Assembly (NCBI RefSeq): GCF_019279795.1
Contig: NC_056748.1
Span: 614,890,741-614,954,740, forward strand
DNA length: 64,000 bases
Source of the DNA: Protopterus annectens
Lineage: Eukaryota > Chordata > Ceratodontiformes > Protopteridae
Direction of reading: 5' to 3'
The translations under genes were made by a program, and so were the position numbers. Of this stretch, positions 47,427 through 59,986 are shown piece after piece (position 1 is the stretch's first letter; each line of letters starts with the position of its first letter). A model generated the notes under the pieces. The model had not been told where the DNA came from. It worked only from the letters and a program-made list of their open reading frames with translations, and ran no database searches.

Positions 47427-50400
47427 GGAGGGCAGCTTACTGGGGATGCACAAGCCTGTGCATTTCTTTGTGCCGGTCCCAAGCCCAGATAAATGGGGAG
47501 GGTCACGTCAGGAAGGGCATCCGGCATAAAAATTCACCAAATCATTTCATGCAGACACCATTAAATATTTCCATACCAGATCGGTCGAGGCACGGGTTAA
47601 CAATGACCGCCACCAGTACTGTTAGCCAACAGGGTGCTGGTGGAAATTGGGCTACTGTTGGCCGAAGGAGGAGAAGAGGCAGAAGGCATGGCCAAAGGCC
47701 GGAAGAGAGGAGAAAGGCTAGGACTGTGGTAGTGGGGGTTGGAACTTAGAATGTTGGCAGTATGACTGTTATAGGGAGAAAGCTAGCTAATATGATGGAC
47801 AGAAGGAAGGTTGGTTTATTGTGTGTGCAAGAGACCAGATGGAAGGGGAGTAAGGCTAGATGTACAGGAGGTGGGTTCAAATTGTTTTATCATGGTGTGG
47901 ATGGGAGGAGAAATGGCATAGGAGTTATTCTGAAGGAACAGTGTGCTAAGAGTGTTTCGGAGGTGAAAAGAGTGTCAGATAGAGTGATGTTTATGAAACT
48001 GGAAATTGATGGTGTAATGATGAATGTTGCTCCACAAGTTGGGTGTGCAATGGATGAGAAAGAAAAATTTTGGAGTGAATTGGATGAAGTGGTGATGACT
48101 GTACCCAAGGGTGAGAGAGTGGTGATTGGAGCAGATTTCAATGGGCATGTTGGTGAAGGGAACAGAGGGAATGAGGAAGTGATGGGCAGGTGTGGTGTTA
48201 AACAAAGGAATGCAGAAGGTCAGATGTTAGTGGATTTTGTGAAAAGGATGGACATGGCTATGGTGAATACATATTTTAACAACAGGGAGGAGCATACGGA
48301 GACATACAACAGTGGAGGAAGTTGCACACAGGTGGATTATATCTTATGTTGGAGGGCCAGTTTGAAGGAGATTAGAGACTGTAAAGTGGTAACCGGAGAA
48401 AGTGTAGTTAGCCAGCATAGGATGGTGGTTTGTAGGATGATGTTGGTGATCAAGAAGAGGAGGAGGAGTGTGAGGGCAGCACCAAGGATCAAATGGTGGA
48501 AATTGAAAAAGGGTAATTGTGAGGTGGAGTTCAGGGATGAGTTAAGACAGGCACTGGGTGGCAGTGAAGAGTTACCAAATAGCTGGGTAACTACAGCAGA
48601 GCTAGTAAGGGAGACAGCTAGAAATGTGCTTGGTATCACATCTGGACAGAGGAAGGATGACAAGGAGACATGGGGGTGGAATGAGGCAGTACAGGAGAGT
48701 ATACAGACAAAGAGGCTGTCAAAGAAAAAGTGGGATTGTCAGAGAGATGAAGAAAGTAAACAGGAGTTTAAGGAGATGAGGTGCATGGCAAAGAGAGAGG
48801 TGGCGAAGGATAAAGATAAGATGTATGAAGAGTTGTATAAAAGGTTGGACACTAAGGAGGGAGAAAAGGACCTGTACCGATTGGCTAGACAGAGGGACCG
48901 AGCTAGGAAAGATGTGCAGCAGGTAAAGGTGATAAAGGATAATGAGGGAAACATACTCACAAGTGAGGAGTGTGTGTTGAGGAGATGGAAAGAGTACTTT
49001 GAGGGGTTGATGAATGAAGAGAATGAGAGGGAAAGAAGGTTGGATGATGTAGGGATAGTGAATCATGAAGTACAATGGATTAGCAAAGAGGAAGTAAGGA
49101 TAGCTATGAAGACAATGAAGAATGGAAAGGCTGTTGGCCCAGATGACATACCTGTAAAAGCATAGAGGTATTTAGGTGAAATGGCAGTGGAGTTTTTAAC
49201 CAGATTGTTTAATGAAATCTTAGAAAGTGAGAGGATGCCTGAGGAATGGAGAAAAAGTGTTTTGGTACCGATTTTTAAGAATAAGGGTGATGTGCAGAGC
49301 TGTAGTAACTACAGAGGGATTAAATTGATCAGTCACAGCATGAAGTTATGTGAAAGAGTGGTGGAAGCTAGGTTAAGAAGGGAGGTGATGATTAGTGATC
49401 AACAGTATGGTTTCATGTCAGGAAAGAGCACTACAGATGCGATGTTTCCTCTGAGAGTGTTGATGGAGAAGTACAGAGAATGTCAGAAGGAGTTGCATTG
49501 TGTTTTTGTAGACTTAGAGAAAGCATATGACAGGGTGCCTAGAGAGGAGTTGTGGTATTGTATGAGGAAGTCAGGAGTGTCAGAGAAGTATGTAAGAGTG
49601 GTACAGGATATGTACGAGGGTAGTGTGGCAGAGGTGAGGTCTGTGGTGGGAGTGATAGATGCGTTTAAGGTGGAGGTGAAGTTACATCAAGGATCAGCTC
49701 TGAGCCCTTTCTTATTTGCAATGGCGATGGACAGGTTGACAGACGAGATCAGACAGGAGTCTCCGTGGACTATGATGTTTGCAGATGACATTGTGATCTG
49801 TAGTGAGAGTAGGGAACAGGTGGAGGGGACCCTGGAGAGATGGAGATATGCTCTAGAGAGAAGAGGAATGAAGGTCAGCAGGACTAAGACAGAATATATG
49901 TGTGTGAATGAGAGGGAGGATAGAGGAATGGTGAGGATGCAAGGAGTAGAGGTGGCGAAGGTGGATAAGTTTAAATACTTGGGATCAATAGTTCAGAGTA
50001 ACGGTGAGTGTGGAAGAGAGGTGAAGAAGAGAGTACAGACAGGATGGAGTGGGTGGAGAAGGGTGTCAGGAGTGATTTGTGACAGACAAGTACCTGTAAG
50101 AGTGAAAGGGAAAGTCTACAAGAGGGTAGTGAGACCAGCTATGTTATATGGGTTGGAGACAGTGGCATTGACAAAAAAGCAGGAGTTTGATCTGGATGTG
50201 GCAGAGTTAAAGATGTTAAGATTTGCATTGGGTGTGACGAGGGTGGACAGGATTAGGAATAAGTATATTAGAGGGTCAGCCCAGGTTGGAAGGTTTGGAG
50301 ACAAAGTCAGAGAGGCAAGATTACGTTGGTTTGGACATGTGCTGAGGAGGGATGCTGAGTATATTGGGAAAAAGAAGCTAAGGATGAAGCTACCAGGTAA

Positions 50401-50533
50401 CAGGACAAGAGGAAGGCCTAAGATAAGGTTTATGGATGTGGTGAGAGAGGACATGCAGGTGGTTGGTGTAACAGAGCAAGGTGCAGAAGACAGGAAGAAA
50501 TGGAAACAGGCGATCCGCTGTGGTGACCCCTAA
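47414..50533 (+). pseudogene. RTE ORF: AP endonuclease + reverse transcriptase, two nonsense codons
   Basis: A single frame runs through, stopped at 47747-47749 (TAG) and 49163-49165 (TAG); the latter context A-stop-RYLGE suggests an original TGG. Endonuclease motifs are 'LLCVQETRWKGSKAR', 'VIGADFNGHVG', 'VDYILCWRA' and 'SVVSQHRMVVC'. RT motifs are 'ISKEEVRIAMKTMKNGKAVG', '[14 protein letters not shown]', '[20 protein letters not shown]', '[14 protein letters not shown]' and the catalytic box 'MMFADDIVICS'. The C-terminal block is 'LRWFGHVLRRDAEYIGKKKL'. The endonuclease nicks the target and the RT copies the element RNA from the nick. All RT catalytic residues are present. The separate uninterrupted parts are 467 codons (47762-49165) and 450 codons (49181-50533). 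Confidence 0.92.
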
Positions 50534-50560
50534 CGGGAACAGCCGAAAGAAGATGATGAT
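47427..50560 (+). mobile_element. RTE LINE, nearly complete
   Basis: A 5' region ('gggtcacgtcaggaagggca', 'tccggcataaaa') of the kind common at RTE 5' ends is followed by one long reading frame with endonuclease and RT. The 3' end is 'gtggtgacccctaacggg' and 'aacagccgaaagaaga', with a (GAT)n tail. At about 3.1 kb this is close to a full RTE. Only two nonsense codons interrupt it, so it is fairly young. It lies against a decayed L1/Tx1-like element on its right. Confidence 0.93.
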
Positions 50561-53500
50561 CACAGACAGATAAACAACCCAGACAGTAAAAATCTGAATT
50601 GTCTGCCAGATATTGTCTGGGACAACAACTTTATAAATTGGAGAGGTGACAGACAGACATTGAGAGGACGTGCAATGTCAGATGGTAAAACCCCCACAGG
50701 GATGAATATAAGACCAGGAAGTACAGAGAGGTCACATGCCATTAAAAGAGATGAGCAGGAAACAAATGAATCACAAGGACAACCACAAGGAAAAGAGAAA
50801 AGAGACAAGGTTGTGGAAGGGAAACAAGTGCAAGAGATATATCAAAAGGACAGAAGAATGAGAAACCTCTCCCATGGGAAATTTAGGCACAAAAGGAGAG
50901 AAAGATGCAGAAGAGACAAGTAAAGAAGATGAGAGTATGGTACATTGGGTGGTTTGGGGGACTCCCAAGTGAACTGCTGAATAAACAAGGAACTAAACAT
51001 ACTGTGTAGAAGCACTTATGATGGATGACAGAGTCAAAGAAGTAGACGGCAGGACTACAGAAGGATTGAAAGTTACAAAAGAAGAAAGAAGCAATACATA
51101 ACTGGAAGAAATGGACACTGAAAGGCAGTTGACCATGGACAGTGCAGGAAATATGCATTAATGAAACACATCCCAGGGAATACAGCATAAAAACTTTGCA
51201 AACAGTGGGACAAAATGAATCAACTTCTGGGGCAAAGACTGGTAATGCAGCGAAGGGTGGGGTAGGAGCAAAGGAGCAAGCCTTCAAGGAAAGTGATATA
51301 GTTTTCATAACTACTTATTGATGTACAGTGAAATGCAATAAACATAGATTTGATCTCAAGCAAAATGTATAAAAGTATGAAGAGGGCCAGGATAATCATG
51401 ATAAGTAAAGGGGAAGGACATAGGGAGGAAGTTGGAAATAATAGGCCTATTTCATGGATTAATGTATATGTCAGGATTTTGGCAATGGTATTGGCAGTAA
51501 GACTGGATGAAGTATTGCCAAAAATAAAGAAGCAGGACAAAATGATTTGTGAAGGAAAGGAAGGCAGAAAAAAACTTGTGGGAATTGCTGGAATTTAAGT
51601 ACAGGGATGAAAAGAAGCAGGAGGAGGAAGGTGGGAGTGTGCTCTTTAACCCACAGAAGGCCTTTGACATGGTGAGTAGGAATTCCTATGGAAGATACTG
51701 CAGAAAATGCAGGTAGGGGAAAGGGTACAAAGCTTATACACTGGACACAGGCTATATTCCAAGACACAACAATTAAATGGAGACATATCTGAGGATACAA
51801 GGAGAGGGTTGGAGACCGGGGATGGTGCTCATTATCCCCAGGCCTGTTCACACTTGTGACTGAGGAGCTGACAGTGGAAATCAGACAGAATTTAGCAATG
51901 CAAGAAGAAAAGGAGGAAATACATTTCAGTTTATGTTATATGCACATGGCTTTATATATCAACGCCACAGCATGTGGCTGCAGCAATGGGTATTTGAGAA
52001 GTTTAAGGAAGTGGTTAGATGCAGGTGCAACAACAAAAAGACGGTAGTGATAAGATTATATAAATGGAAGTGGAAGGGAGGACTAGGTGAGATAAAAGAG
52101 GCAGAGTTCCCCACATATCTATTGCTCTGTGTTGGGAACATGGTGAAGAGGCAGTCAGCAAAAATCTAGAGGATAAAAGTTGGAAAAACGGTAAGGGATA
52201 GTCTTGGGGGGAGCATTTATACACTGCTTGAGAGAATGAATGCAGCAAGGATAATGATACTACCAATAATCCTCTACCTACCCCCCCCCCCCAGGACAAT
52301 AGGCTAAGCAAATGCAAAAATACACAGAAGACTGGGTCAATAAGGGTAAGGATGAAAGAGTGAGCAGGACAAAAATGAGAATGAGTAGGAAAAGGGAACT
52401 TGGGGCTCCCACATATCCCACCATGTGCACTGAAATGTAACATCATTAACTGGATAGAAACAGATGAGAAGGAACTTAAGGAAAAGAGAGTATTGGACAG
52501 GGAGATGTGGAGACACTTACTATAGTAAATAAATGAAGCAGCACTCAAAGAACTGGGATGCATGAAATGAGGTGAAGAGAACCTCACAAACAGAGGGGAA
52601 CAGTAAGGTGGGGGACAGGGAAGATAATGAAGAAATCTGGAGAAGTGGAATAGCTAAAAAAAAGATTTGTTATGCATTCAAAAGGATGGCAGAGAATATT
52701 TAAAACAATGGTGGAGTTAATGCAGAAATACAGAATACCAGAGACCCATTGGTAGAGCTACTTGGTACTCAGGGGACTTGGAAAAAATCTAGACGGGGGA
52801 AATGGGAGAAAGAGGCAGGCAAGAAAGGAGGGCAGGATGGCACCTTGGAGGAAATAGAAGCAGTTACAGAAACAAAGGGCAAAGCAGATATATGAAATAT
52901 TAGGAGAAAGAAGGGACAAGGCTGAAGAAGTGAGAAGGAGAAAGAACTGTGGAAGGGAAGAAGGATGCAAGGGAATTTCAAGATGCTGGCAAAAGATAAT
53001 TCCAACAGTAAGGCATAAGCACAAAGTTCACGGAGTGGAGAGTGAAGCCTGAGGATAATGCAGAGATGATATCTAACCCCCCCTGAGATTGGTAAAGAAA
53101 GGAAGGAAGGCAGGCAGGAAGATAATAGATGCTGGAGTTGTCAGGAGGAAGAGGCAGGAATGATGTACATATTCTGGGACTGTAGGTGAGCACAAGATGT
53201 CGGGAAACAGCCACAGATTATTTGAGGAAACACATTTCAAAAGGAAGAGCACACTTGGAAATTCTGTATAAGGGGACATAAAGAAAAAGGGCAGTATCTA
53301 GAAAGAAAGAGAAATGAACATTAGCAAAGTTAAAACCATCATCTGTTAAAACTGGATGGTGACAAAAGCAATACTGGCACAGGAATTACACAAGACATTT
53401 CTGGAGACCGGGAAAAGATGGCAAAAAATGACTAGAATAAGGAAAGGAGAAGAGGAAAAATGAAGTCTTTGGAAAGGGGCAATCTAATACTGTAAGAGTG

Positions 53501-53846
53501 AAAATAATATCAAGAGGAAGGAGAAACAAAGCCATAGGGAAACCAAGGGGGATGGGGATAAGGTAGGAAATGAAGCAATCAATCACTGATGAAATAGGAT
53601 GCACCATATATGAGGACACACCTGAATGTAATATACTGCATGGAGTTAGCTTAAATTATTTAGTGTAAACGCCAGTTTTGGGTTATGTCCCAATGGAAAA
53701 AATAAGATGGACTGTAGGTAAAGATATAAGCAAAAACAGGGCCGATGGCTGGTGGTGATAAAGTGCACCATGCATAAGGATTGCACTACAGAGGTGATAT
53801 GGAAATTTGCTTTGTGCAATAAAGTTTGACTATATAAAAAATAAAT
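50561..53846 (+). mobile_element. decayed L1/Tx1-type LINE
   Basis: The purine-rich plus strand encodes recognisable RT pieces. At 51400-51560: 'NNRPISWINVYVRILAMVLA' then 'VRLDEVLPKIKKQDKM', the canonical fingers/palm start of L1-group RTs. At 51640-51670: 'LFNPQKAFDMV', the first catalytic block. Stops and frameshifts are frequent everywhere, so no protein could be made. The AT-rich end 'tatataaaaaataaat' lies at 53831-53846. It is much older than the adjoining RTE. Confidence 0.72.
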
Positions 53847-55310
53847 GAGTATTACAGACTGTCAATAATGACAGTTAGAGTTTAGCTCTTATTGCTCAGA
53901 AAATAGAAGTTTATGCAGCACATATTCTCTTAACTTTTAAAGTGAATTAGAGATGCCTGCCTCTCATCTACCCTTGATTTTGCAGAACATCTCTGATTTT
54001 GCCTCATATTTTTGTCCTATCCCTCATAAAATGCTTGCTTTTCAAGTATATTACTGAGGATTACAGTCAATAAAGTCAGTCATTAGTACTGCATAACAAT
54101 AGTTGTTTGCCTCTCATCTCTCCATGGTTTTGCATAATGTCTCTGACTTTTCCTAATATGTTTTTGCCCTGTCCCTTGTTAAAGTCCTTATTTTCTGGTA
54201 AATCGCTTAGAAATGCAGTCAATCTATAATAACAGTCATTAGACTTTCATAGTTCTTTTTGTTCAGAAAATGTATATGGCTGCAACAACTGTTTTTTCTG
54301 TAAAGTGAATTAGAGTTGTTTGGCACTTAGCAAAGACTATTAAGGCTTTGAGCTGTTAAATTCTTTCCTTTAGTCTAATGTGCATGCTTTGATTCCATCC
54401 ACCCCTTTTTTCCTACTGTGTGTCTTTGAGTACATCACTTAACCAGATATGCTCCCAGGTACCCTTAAAAATGGACAGTTTGCCTAGTGGGATTACCTCT
54501 TTAACAAATAGGTAAAAATAAAAATAAAAAAAAAATTCTCCTGCTTTTGGTCTTTGTACCTACATTATTTTTGGCTTTGTCTAGAATTCTTGGGCAAAGA
54601 TGTTGAGAAATATTTTGGGATTATTCCTTATAAAAGTTGTGGCTTTTTGTCAAATTGTTGTGGACTGCAATCACTAAATAATGACAAAGATGTGAGTTTC
54701 AGATTTCATGTTCTTCTGAAAATGTTTGTTAATGCACAGGTTGTTATTCTAGCAACTTTCTAAGTATACAAGTGAAGTATTTAAAATCTGTTTCTGATTC
54801 TTGGTGTTTATCTCTAATTCTGCAATTAAGAAGTTGAGACGCCAGAGGGGAGTTGCAATGAATTACATTGTATAGTTCTGGCAGCAGTGAGCTGAGATAC
54901 ATTTCTGGGCTATTCTGTTTGTCATTATTCATTCACTTAATCTCAAGCAGATCTCTGAGGTGTAGTTAGTTATACAAGTGGCTTTAATTGATGGTCACAT
55001 CTGTGCATGCACATGCACACACAGAAGGCATATTTCTGAACTGTTCTCACTTTTGCCTCATATTTGTGGTCTGTTCCTTATAAAGTGTGTGGACTGCAAT
55101 CATTAAATAACAGCAAATGTGAGTTTCAGACTTAACATCCTTCAAAAAATGCTTGTTAATGCAAAACCTATTACACTAGCAACTTTTTAAGTATACAGGA
55201 CAGTATTTAAAAGCTGTTTCTGAGTTTGGGTCTTTTTCTCTGATTCTTGAGATAAGAGCTTGGCAGAGTGGATGCGAAGGGTACTTAGAGCAGTCAGTAA
55301 AATTATAATC
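53847..55310 (+). repeat. CATACC-type family array, right part
   Basis: It resumes with 'gagtattacag' and 'actgtcaataatgacagtta', in register with the left array. Two short units (starts near 53990 and 54140) are followed by two longer units offset by about 400-450 bp. Landmarks for the long units are 'attccttataaaag' at 54624 and 'gttccttataaag' at 55073, and 'attgatggtca' at about 54987 and 55393. Blocks match those at 2.7 and 38 kb. Confidence 0.72.
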
Positions 55311-55401
55311 TGAGTCACTTTTTATGTATTTGTTCATTCATTTGACCACACACAAACATCTGGGGTGTACAGAGATAAACAAGGGACTGTAATTGATGGT
55401 C

Positions 55402-55404
<3 letters not shown>

Positions 55405-55448
<44 letters not shown>
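55405..55448. repeat. (TG)n microsatellite
   Basis: About 22 TG units, then 'cgcgcatgcgcacatgtgc'. Confidence 0.97.
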
Positions 55449-55458
<10 letters not shown>

Positions 55459-56500
55459 CATGTGCACACAGATACTTGAAGTTTTATATCTCTCAAGTGA
55501 TGTGAAGTATTTAATGCTGTAAAGATGGAATAGCTCTTTAAAACTTTGAAACTTTTGAATCTGACATTGAGGCTGGTAAATCATGTGATTTAATTGTTAT
55601 ATTTAAGGAGAGACTTTTAAATTTTGTTTTATCTGATGAAGTCTTTTTATTTAAGATGAAAACACTTATCCCATAATTAAAAGTTTGTTATAAAAGTTTT
55701 TTTGCTGGACCTGAGTTGTTCACAGCATTCTGTTCTTTGTATTTTTATCAGTTTATCAGTTTGCTTCCCATAGTAGTTATGGTGTAATGGAAAAAAATCA
55801 GTGCTTTATAAGTTGAGCCACATTCTTTGGGCTCATTCCTTGGTTTCCTTGTTTTGTTGACTGCTGCCAATATGTTTATTATATCATTGTGGACATAGTT
55901 CTGGGCAATATGAACTCTACAAGTTTAATGTTAAGATTTTAACTCTGAATACATTTTTAATTTAGCTTCTTTTCTGGGCACATAGGTGAGAAATGCATTG
56001 TGTTAGGCTACAACAGTGTTTGCCTGGCACTTGCTGCAGATGAGTAAGGCTGTGAGTTATTAATGAACTAGTTCCTGAAGTGCAGGGTTTGATTCTGTCA
56101 GCCATCATTTGTCTACTGTGTGACATTACATACCTCTCAACCATACTGAATTCTTCAGTTTTTACCAGTTTTGAGGGCAAAATATTGGGGTGCCATAAAT
56201 TCCTGAGTGGCCTCCTTAATTTCCGAATTTCCCAGAGTTTTCTTTTTTTTTTTTTTTTACAGTTTAACACTTTTAATGATGTGTGGCGGCACTGCGTGCA
56301 TGATTACATCAACTACAGTTTGACTGGAGCTGGAATAGGGAATATGAACAGCAATGGTGGGGGGAGATGTATATATATAAGTTTGCAGATTCCATCCACA
56401 TCATGTCCCAAACTCCAGGTAATAACATTTGTTGTTCTTCAGGCCATTTCAACTTCTTTTTATTTTATCTGCTGGGAAAGTGTGCTGTGCAATGAGTCTG
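55449..56500. other. no gene recognised; PLE-end relic and TIR-like end inside
   Basis: The hammerhead-like PLE motif at 55633-55661 is listed separately. At 56129-56143 'catacctctcaacc' matches the CATACC-type terminus, so another old family member may start there. A T-run lies at 56244-56259. Confidence 0.45.
55633..55661 (+). ncRNA. hammerhead-like core of a PLE 3'-end relic
   Basis: CTGATGA at 55633, then A, then GTC paired with GAT (one GU) as a minimal stem II, then GAAA at 55658. 'aattaaaagtttgttataaa' follows. The layout parallels the PLE-derived foldback at 59.9 kb, and no coding part accompanies it. Confidence 0.35.
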
Positions 56501-56934
56501 TTTACTTGCTACTGTTGGACTTGGCCCATTTCAGTTATGTTATGTGTATAAGTTTTATATGCTGTTGCGTTAATGTCTGTGGGCTGTTTCAGTTGACTTG
56601 AGCTGAATGCAGTTTTAGTTCAGTGCTTCAGTCAGTTTACTTGCTACCATAATGTTGGACTTTGGCCGTTTCAGTTATGTTATGTACACACTTTTTATCT
56701 GCTGCAGCATGTTAATCTCTGTGAGCCGTTCCAGCTGACTTGAGCTGAATGCAGTTTTAGTTCAGTCAGTTTACTTGCTACTGTTGGACTTGGGGGGCCA
56801 TTTCAGTTATGGTACGAGTACATGTTTTATCTGCTGCTGCTGCATGTTAATCTCTGTGGGGCATTTCAGCTGACATGAGCTGAATGCAGTTTATTTTATC
56901 TGTTGTGTGCTGGGCTGGCCATTTCAGTTATTTT
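56501..56934. repeat. tandem repeat, unit about 134 bp, about 3.2 copies
   Basis: 'tttacttgctac' starts units at 56501, 56636 and 56770. Each unit has 'gccatttcagttatg' and 'ttgagctgaatgcagtttta'. The last unit runs into the minisatellite through 'ccatttcagttatttta'. Confidence 0.85.
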
Positions 56935-57068
56935 AAGTGTGTGTATGATCGGGTTATTTTAAGTGTGTGTACGATCAGTTAATTTTAAGTGTGTGACTGT
57001 GTACGATCCGGTTATTTTAAGTGTGTGACTGTGTATGTTCGGGTTATTTACATGTGTGTACGATCGGG
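56928..57068. repeat. minisatellite, unit 25-33 bp (left part)
   Basis: About five units of 'ttattttaagtgtgtg' plus 'tatgatcggg', two of them with an extra 'actgtgta' insert. The array is cut by CR1 copy C at 57069 and continues at 62387. Confidence 0.9.
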
Positions 57069-59903
57069 TTCATAGGTTCATACTAGGCTATCTGCCCTAG
57101 GGCATTTATAAGCCTAGCCAGAGTGTGTTTGGCTTTCGCCACCCATTTTAAATTAATTTTGCTATGCCCTTTTTCGAGGTTAGTATACTGTGCCTCTGTC
57201 TAACAGTGACACAGAAGTGATACCCGGGGTAAACCTACGATCTCCCATCCACTCATCAAGATTCCTCTTGAAGAAAGTCAATGAGGGACTCTGCCTAACT
57301 TGGACTGGGATTTTATTCCAGAGTGAAGGGAGCCTCTGGGTTATGAATCTGTCCCTCCAGCATGTCCTATTTATTTCAGTGCTGAGGTTCAAGTCTCTCG
57401 AGCGCATAGCTCAATGGGATTTGGATTTTCTGAGGTGCAGCATGTCCATTAATTCCGGGTTGGACATGGCTTTATATGTCAGGCACAGATCGCCTCTGAG
57501 CAGGCAGTATGCCATTGAGTAGAGCTGGAGTTTCTTTAACCGGGCAGCATATGGCATCTGTTTGAGCCCTTTGATCCTCTTGGTGATGTACTTTTGGGGT
57601 CTTTCCAGTTGCTGCAGGTGTCTGGTAAGGTACATCCCAAAAGGGGCATTGTACTCAATTATGGGCCTGATGAGGGATGAGTAAAGAGGCACGATGACCT
57701 CCCCTGATCTAGATGTGAATCCCTTCATGATTAGGTGGGCTATATAAAATGTTCTTCTAACCACTTTGGCCACATGGTTGTCAAATGAGAGATTGCTATC
57801 AACTTGGGTCCCCAGGTCCCTAATTACTTCTTCTGTACTTAATGGATTACCACCTATGTGGTAATTTGTGGGCACTTTGTTTTTGCCAAAGGGGATGACT
57901 ATACACTTTTTGGCGTTTAGCTTGAGGCCATGGCTCTGGCACCAGTTGTCTGTTTCTATGAGGCCCTTTTGGAGGATGCTTGTGTCGGCTGGAGAGTCAA
58001 TTATGGCGCCCAGTTTGCCGTCATCTGCGAACTTGGTCAGCCACAGTCCTTCCGTGTTGGCCTGTACCACCGAGAAATATATACCAAACAAGAGAGGTCC
58101 CAGGACTGAGCCTTGTGGGACGCCACTTGTAACTGGTTTGGAGTCTGACATGGCTCCAGCAATTCTAACCATGTGGGTTCTGTCCTTGAGCCAGTTTGCA
58201 ACCCATCTAGTGACATAGGGATTTATATTTAAGCTGGTGAGCTTGTCTATAATGCCCAAGTGGGGTATTGTATTGAAAGCTTTTGCGAGGTCCCGGTAGG
58301 CTGTGTGGACCACCTTCCCCTCATCAATGGCCTTGGTGACTGTTTCAAAGAAATCGACCAGGTTTAAGAGGCAGGATCTGCACTTAACAAAGCCGAACTG
58401 GGTAGGATCCAGTGTCTATAGGTCCCCAGTATCTTTATTTATGAGGTCCATGATGATCCTTTCCATAGCTTTGTAGACCAAGCTAGTCAGGCTTATGGGG
58501 TGATAGTTTCCAGGATCCGTTGAGGCACCACCTTTGTGGAGAGGGACCACTGTTGCTGTATGCCACTCTTTGGGTACATATCCTGTAGTAAGGCTGAGAT
58601 TGAACAGTAGTTTTATGTTTGGGTTTAAATCTTCTTGGAGTTCATGTAGTACGCAGCCCGGGACACCGTCTGGTCCCATTGATGCTGTGTTTTTTGCTTT
58701 GGAGAGGGCGGCTCTTATCTGAGCATCTGAGATGTCAGGGGGGCAGCACTCTGCTGGGATAGATATTTGCCCTTTTGTCGGCAGGGGGAATTTTGCGCTG
58801 AACCTGTCAGTTAGGATGTTGGCAACGTCTGTGGGTTCGGTGTATTTTTTGTCATTTTGGACTAATTCTGAGCATATCTGGGAATTCCCACCCAGGTTCC
58901 AAACATAACTAAAGAAAGCCTTGTGATTATCCTTAGCGCCCTGTGCAATTTTTCTTTCGAAGCTGGCCTTAGACGATTTTATGAGTGCCCATAGTTTTTT
59001 GCTAATACTGATCAGAGATGCCTTCCCTTTTTGGGATTTTGCTCTATCATGTAGTAGCTTCCTCCTTCTATTGTATAGTTTGTTTATGGCTGGGGTCCAC
59101 CAGACAGGACTTCTGCCTTTGGAGGATTGGGTCTTGGTTTTATTTGGGATTGCATGATCCATGCATTCCTGAAGGTGTTCATAGAATGTGTTTATAAAGG
59201 ATTCTGCAGTCTGGGCCGTATTTTCCACAGGCCCGGGGCTTTGAAGGATTCCACCTCGGTTTTGAGGAGTGCGAAATTTGCTTTAGAGAAGTTTTTCACT
59301 GTGGTTTTCTGGGCAGGGGGTGGGGTCGGGATGTGAATATCCAGTGAGATTAGTTTATGGTCTGATCTTACCAGTGAGGGATACACTTCTGGTCTGGAGC
59401 ATAGAGTCCCCATGTTGGTGATGATCAGGTCCAGTATGTTTTCCCCTCTTGTGGGAGTGGTAACAAGTTGTTCCATAGCATTTGAGTTTATAAATTCTAG
59501 GAACCTTTGGGCTAGGGTGTTGGAGCTAGAGTAATGCTCCCAGTCTATGTTTGGGTAGTTGAAGTCGCCCAATATAATGGTGTTTGGAGAGACCTTCATA
59601 TTTTCCAGTGTTCTCAGGAAGGCTGAGTGGGGTTCCTGGGTTTGGGAGGGTGGTCTGTAGCAGGCTATAAACTGGAAGGCAGTTTTACCCACTGTTAGTT
59701 GCACATGGATAGTCTCTGATGCTTCGTGCTGTGCCACCAACCTGAAGGTGTGGGTATCCAAAACGAAAGATGTGTGCAAGTCTATAACAGCCAAAAAACA
59801 AGAACAGGACTTGCACGAGTGTCCAAATGAAGGTCAAAAACCAAACTCCTTAAGTAAACACAAGCACTTTATTCCATTAACGCTGCGAAACAGAAAAATA
59901 CGT

Positions 59904-59932
59904 TTTCGACATAAAATCCAAGTCTTCATCAG
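59904..59932 (-). ncRNA. hammerhead-like core, left arm of foldback
   Basis: Minus strand: CTGATGA (59932-59926), A, GAC, an 11-nt spacer, GTC, GAAA (59907-59904). GAC and GTC can pair as stem II next to the two conserved boxes. This is the best-formed example in the window. Stems I and III are not obvious. Confidence 0.45.
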
Positions 59933-59957
59933 AAATAAAACCAAAATGGTTTTATTT

Positions 59958-59986
59958 CTGATGAAGACTTGGATTTTATGTTGAAA
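59958..59986 (+). ncRNA. hammerhead-like core, right arm of foldback
   Basis: CTGATGA (59958-59964), A, GAC, spacer, GTT, GAAA (59983-59986). It is the same as the left arm except for one C-to-T change that turns a stem II pair into GU. Confidence 0.4.

Noticed and set aside
47890-53620. Many minus-strand frames of 60-190 codons rich in Ser, Leu and Phe
   Set aside because: They are antisense to the purine-rich RTE and L1/Tx1 coding strands, where stops are rare on the complement; no domain is seen.
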